Shown here: positions 4,933 through 7,490 of the stretch, piece after piece
Position numbering within the stretch: position 1 is the first letter of the stretch
Layout of the letters: each line of letters starts with the position of its first letter
NCBI GenBank assembly: GCA_021156245.1
Contig: JAJNBO010000113.1
Location: 1 to 7,490 of the forward strand
From: Ramlibacter sp.
Lineage (GTDB): Bacteria > Pseudomonadota > Gammaproteobacteria > Burkholderiales > Burkholderiaceae_C
DNA: 7,490 nt
Direction: 5' to 3'
Program-made: the position numbers and the translations under genes
Notes under the pieces: generated by a model
Told to the model about the DNA's origin: nothing
What the model saw: only the letters and a program-made list of their open reading frames with translations
Databases searched by the model: none

Positions 4933-5502
4933 ATGGACACCGCACCCCGCATCCCCCCCCTGGAGCCGCCCTTCAGCGAGGAGCAGCAGGCCCTGCTCGC
5001 CAAGATGAATCCGCCCAATGCGCCGGAGGTCCTGGCGCTTTTCCGCGTGCTGGCGCACCACCCCGTGCTGTCCGAACGCATGATGGGATGGGGCGGCTTT
5101 CTGCTCGGGCGCAAGGCGCTGATTTCGCTGCGCGATCGCGAGGTGGTGATCGACCGCGTGTGCGCGCGCTGCGGCGCGGAGTACGAGTGGGGCGTGCACG
5201 TCGCCGCGTTCGCCAAGGCCGCGGGCTTCACGCCGGAGCAGACGGCTGCGATCGCGGATCCGGAGGTTGACGATGCGGTGCTGACCGAGCGCGATCGCTT
5301 GCTGGTGGCGATGGTCGATGAACTGCACGACACGTCCGACGTGTCGGATTCATTGTGGGCGCAACTCGCGCAGCATTACTCACCGCCGCAGCTGATCGAG
5401 CTGCTGATGCTGGCGGGGTGGTACCGCGCGATCAGTTATGTTTGCAGGGCGGCGAGGGTGCCGTTGGAAAAGTGGGGGGCCAGAACCGCGCTCGGCAGGT
5501 AG
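4933..5502 (+). CDS. Carboxymuconolactone decarboxylase (CMD)/AhpD-like family protein
   Basis: 189 residues, a typical size for single-domain CMD proteins of the hydroxylase/decarboxylase-like branch. The core motif is REVVIDRVCARCGAEYEWGV followed by H (residues 69-89). It has Glu70, Cys80, Glu83, Glu85 and His89, matching the family pattern R-E-x3-L-R-x-C-x2-E-Y-E-W-x2-H. An all-helical C-terminus with QLIELLMLAGWYRAISY (153-169) and the closing V-P-L-E pattern is also typical. Family members are helical cytoplasmic oligomers; roles range from lactone decarboxylation to peroxide-linked disulfide reduction, and many are uncharacterised. An extra Cys77 creates CARC, a CxxC not general in this branch, so thiol redox activity is possible but unproven. 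A run of eight C lies near the start (4953-4960). It is divergent from the SGNH hydrolase gene and convergent, 18 bp apart, with the S41 protease gene. Confidence 0.87.
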   Translation: MDTAPRIPPLEPPFSEEQQALLAKMNPPNAPEVLALFRVLAHHPVLSERMMGWGGFLLGRKALISLRDREVVIDRVCARCGAEYEWGVHVAAFAKAAGFTPEQTAAIADPEVDDAVLTERDRLLVAMVDELHDTSDVSDSLWAQLAQHYSPPQLIELLMLAGWYRAISYVCRAARVPLEKWGARTALGR

Positions 5503-5520
5503 CCCAGTCCCGGCCGTGCT

Positions 5521-6807
5521 TCATCGACGGAGTTCCTCCGCCAGCATGCGATCGAGTTCCAGGACGCCGTACTCCAGGGGACTGGAGTCCCGGGCTGTTT
5601 CCTCGATACGGACACCTCTTGCCCTCCAGGACCAATCCGAAGCGGACGTCAGTGTCGCCGTCGTGAGTCGGAGCCTCATGCCGGAAGGCAGAGCCATCCA
5701 TTGTTGGATGATGTCGTCCCCGAAGCTCGCGGTGCCGACGGTTCTGGCGTCTCGCACTTCGTACAGTGTCTGCGCCAGCAGTTCAGCGCCCGAGGCCGTC
5801 TTTTCATTGACCAGAACCGACAGCGGGATGCTGCGAAGTTCTCGCGAGATTTCGGGATCTACTCCCGACGCGAGGGCCGCCGAGTCCGGCACCCTGCGGG
5901 GACTCTTGCCATAGCGGTCGGTCTCGTGTGAAAAAACTGTGCCTGGAGGCACGAGCAAGGAGCCTACGGCCATGATGGCGTCCAGCAGGCCGCCCTGGTT
6001 ACCACGCAGGTCCAGTATCAGCTTTCTCGGCGCGGCCGAACCAGTGGCGCGCTCGTTCACGAATGCATCGAGGAACTGCCTGGCGGTATCGTCCCTGAAC
6101 TGCGAGATCCGGGCGTACACCACCCGCTCCTGCACGAACGATCTCGCTTTCACGCTCATGACGCGGATCCGCTCTCGGGGAATCGAGAACTCCATGGTCC
6201 TGGCATCCTTGCCGCGCTGGATGCGAAGGTGCATCGTGGTTCCTGCAGCCCCTCGCATGACCCGTACACCGTCGGCCAAGGACATCTGGGAGATGTCGAT
6301 GCCGTCAATCTCGTGAATGTCGTCGCCGGGCTGGAGTCCGAAGCGTTCGGCAGGCGAGCCGGCAATCGGCTGCACGATGCGGATCGGGCCCGTCGGAGCG
6401 CCTCGGCCGAGCTCCAGCCCGATCCCCACGAATGGCTCCTTCGCGGCTTGGGCCTGGCGCTCTGCGTCCGCTCGCGTCAGAAAATCCGCGCGCCGGTCAG
6501 CCGCACGTGCCGCCGCATTCACGCATGCTTCCTCGGGGGAATACGGAGAGTCCGTATTCCGCGCAGCGCGAGATCCTGCGTCCAGGCAGATGCTTTCCAG
6601 CTCCGCCACGTCCCCTGCAAAGAGACTCTTGGTCCGGAGGATCTGCATGAACTCGCGCCAATCCTGGCTACGCAGGAGCGGGGGAAGTGTGTTCGAAGGA
6701 GGGTCGACCGCGGCGGGCGCGGCGGCGCAGAAGGAGAGCAGGCATATCCAGAAAGCCGCCTTCCCGCATCGGAGCATTGTGCGTTGGGAACGTTTTGGGA
6801 CGGCCAC
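5521..6807 (-). CDS. Exported PDZ-S41 (C-terminal processing) protease homologue, catalytic Lys replaced
   Basis: 428 residues from a GTG start. N-terminal signal peptide: KRSQRTMLRCGK, hydrophobic AAFWICLLSFCAAA, cleavage probably after APA near residue 32; expected location periplasm. Residues 34-122 are a helical region with Cys74 and Cys95, a possible disulfide. A PDZ domain follows (about 125-210), with FVGIGLEL, SPAERFGLQPGDDIHEIDG and a D-G-V-x-x-M-R-G helix. The S41 core (about 225-405) has YARISQF, LILDLRGNQGG (263-273) and VNEKTASGAE with nucleophile Ser339. In CtpA/Prc the general-base Lys lies 25 residues after this Ser, in F-G-K-G. Here that position is Asp364 (FGDD, codon GAC). 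The protein may therefore be inactive or use another base; Lys336 lies three residues before Ser339. The rest of the fold looks intact. It follows glnS on the same strand after 77 bp. Confidence 0.88.
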   Translation of the reverse strand: MAVPKRSQRTMLRCGKAAFWICLLSFCAAAPAAVDPPSNTLPPLLRSQDWREFMQILRTKSLFAGDVAELESICLDAGSRAARNTDSPYSPEEACVNAAARAADRRADFLTRADAERQAQAAKEPFVGIGLELGRGAPTGPIRIVQPIAGSPAERFGLQPGDDIHEIDGIDISQMSLADGVRVMRGAAGTTMHLRIQRGKDARTMEFSIPRERIRVMSVKARSFVQERVVYARISQFRDDTARQFLDAFVNERATGSAAPRKLILDLRGNQGGLLDAIMAVGSLLVPPGTVFSHETDRYGKSPRRVPDSAALASGVDPEISRELRSIPLSVLVNEKTASGAELLAQTLYEVRDARTVGTASFGDDIIQQWMALPSGMRLRLTTATLTSASDWSWRARGVRIEETARDSSPLEYGVLELDRMLAEELRR

Positions 6808-6815
6808 CTGTTGCT

Positions 6816-6820
6816 CTCCT
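6816..6820 (-). promoter_or_regulatory. Shine-Dalgarno deciding a GTG start for the S41 homologue
   Basis: AGGAG on the minus strand, eight bases before GTG at 6807. The in-frame ATG at 6777 has no ribosome site and would shorten the n-region of the signal peptide by ten residues. Confidence 0.7.
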
Positions 6821-6833
6821 GCCTGGCTTGGAT

Positions 6834-6866
6834 GGCGGGGTCGCGACGCGAACCCGCCCTACGGGG
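6834..6866. repeat. Second type of REP-like palindrome between glnS and the S41 gene
   Basis: GGCGGG-G-TCGC-GAC-GCGA-A-CCCGCC (6834-6858) is a long imperfect palindrome with one G/A mismatch, followed by CTACGGGG. Read on the minus strand it is GTAGGGCGGGTTCGCG and onward, a form I recognise as a common intergenic repeat in proteobacteria. It lies 26 bases after the glnS stop and could shape the glnS mRNA 3' end; no T-run follows, so a simple intrinsic terminator is unlikely. Confidence 0.65.
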
Positions 6867-6884
6867 CCAGTCGACCCGCGATCG

Positions 6885-7490
6885 CTACCTGCCGAACGAA
6901 TCCTTCAACCCCGTGACCCGATTGAAGACAGGCCGACCCGCCGCATGATCCCGCCGATCCGCCACAAAATACCCATGCCTCTCGAACTGGAACTTGTCGT
7001 CCCCCTTCGCTGACGCAAGCGACGGCTCCAGGTAAGCCGTCACCACTTTCAGGCTCTCCGGATTCAGCTCCTCGAGGAAGTCCTTCTCCCCCGCCCCAGG
7101 CTGCGGCACCGAGAACAGGCGGTCATACAGGCGCACTTCCGCCTTCAAGCCATCGGCCACGCCCACCCAGCTGATATTGCCCTTCACCTTCACCGCATCC
7201 GCTCCCGGCGTGCCGCTCTTCGTCTCCGGCAGCACCTTGGCCTGCACTTCCACCAGTGCGCCGGATGCATCGCGCGTGGCGCCCGTGCACTCGATGACGT
7301 AGCCGTACTTCAACCGCACCTTGTTCCCCGGGAACAGCCGGAAGAAGCCCTTGGGCGGCGTGTCCTCGTAGTCGGTGCGCTCGATCCACAGCTCGCGGCC
7401 GAACATGAACTCGCGGCGGCCGCGATCCGCATCGTGCGGATGCACGGGCGCAGAGCAGGGCTCCAGGTGCCCGGCGCCCATGGCCTCGTC
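6885..7490 (-). CDS. glnS: Glutaminyl-tRNA synthetase, C-terminal ~201 residues (5' end outside window)
   Basis: The frame runs off the right edge, so the start lies outside; the ATG at 7481 is internal. The fragment is the anticodon-binding beta-barrel region of bacterial GlnRS. Family landmarks are PVHPHDADRGRREFMFGREL (with HP and FGRELWIERTDY), PPKGFFRLFPGNKVRLKY, VKGNISWVGV, AEVRLYDRLF, the L-N-P-x-S-L-x-V segment, AYLEPSLASA, KFQFERHGYF and the ending RPVFNRVTGLKDSFGR. GlnRS charges tRNA-Gln with glutamine in the cytoplasm and is monomeric. The segment between GYF and GRPVFNR (VADRRDHAA) has drifted from the usual VDPDS-x-P but keeps the length. The gene ends in TAG; an S41 protease homologue follows on the same strand after a repeat-bearing 77-bp gap. 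Confidence 0.95.
   Translation of the reverse strand, partial: DEAMGAGHLEPCSAPVHPHDADRGRREFMFGRELWIERTDYEDTPPKGFFRLFPGNKVRLKYGYVIECTGATRDASGALVEVQAKVLPETKSGTPGADAVKVKGNISWVGVADGLKAEVRLYDRLFSVPQPGAGEKDFLEELNPESLKVVTAYLEPSLASAKGDDKFQFERHGYFVADRRDHAAGRPVFNRVTGLKDSFGR

Overview
The window looks like chromosomal DNA from a high-GC betaproteobacterium, most likely Burkholderiales and plausibly Comamonadaceae (Ramlibacter/Variovorax type). This rests on gene content, the strong preference for G/C-ending codons, and a TTCCCGCG-N2-CGCGGGAA-type palindromic repeat familiar from that order. The genus is an inference. I see no tRNA, rRNA, CRISPR array, transposase, integrase or phage gene. Genes are tightly packed and no gene-free gap exceeds about 180 bp.

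Left part (1-2200): a 5'-truncated class V (fold-type I) PLP aminotransferase on + meets, tail to tail, a two-gene minus-strand unit. That unit encodes an MTH1187/YkoF-type thiamine-binding protein followed 6 bp later by a small two-helix membrane protein. The aminotransferase and membrane-protein genes share one CTAG as overlapping stop codons. A repeat element is translated as part of the membrane protein's C-terminus. A facing pair of repeat copies then separates the unit from a DsrE-family gene.

Middle part (2194-4779): the DsrE gene is divergent from an AraC-family regulator, its plausible regulator. The regulator gene converges on a gene for a glutamine-rich, probably coiled-coil protein, with a good intrinsic terminator between them. 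A palindrome-dense 176-bp gap follows, then a cytoplasmic SGNH/GDSL hydrolase gene on the minus strand.

Right part (4780-7490): the hydrolase gene is divergent from a carboxymuconolactone decarboxylase/AhpD-like gene. That gene converges on an exported PDZ-S41 (C-terminal processing) protease homologue. Upstream of the protease on the same strand is the 3' end of glnS (glutaminyl-tRNA synthetase).

The genes do not form an obvious dedicated pathway; this reads as ordinary housekeeping and accessory chromosome. The most unusual points are the S41 protease homologue, whose catalytic-lysine position is aspartate, and the repeat element that became coding sequence. I did not find convincing evidence of a new multi-gene system.
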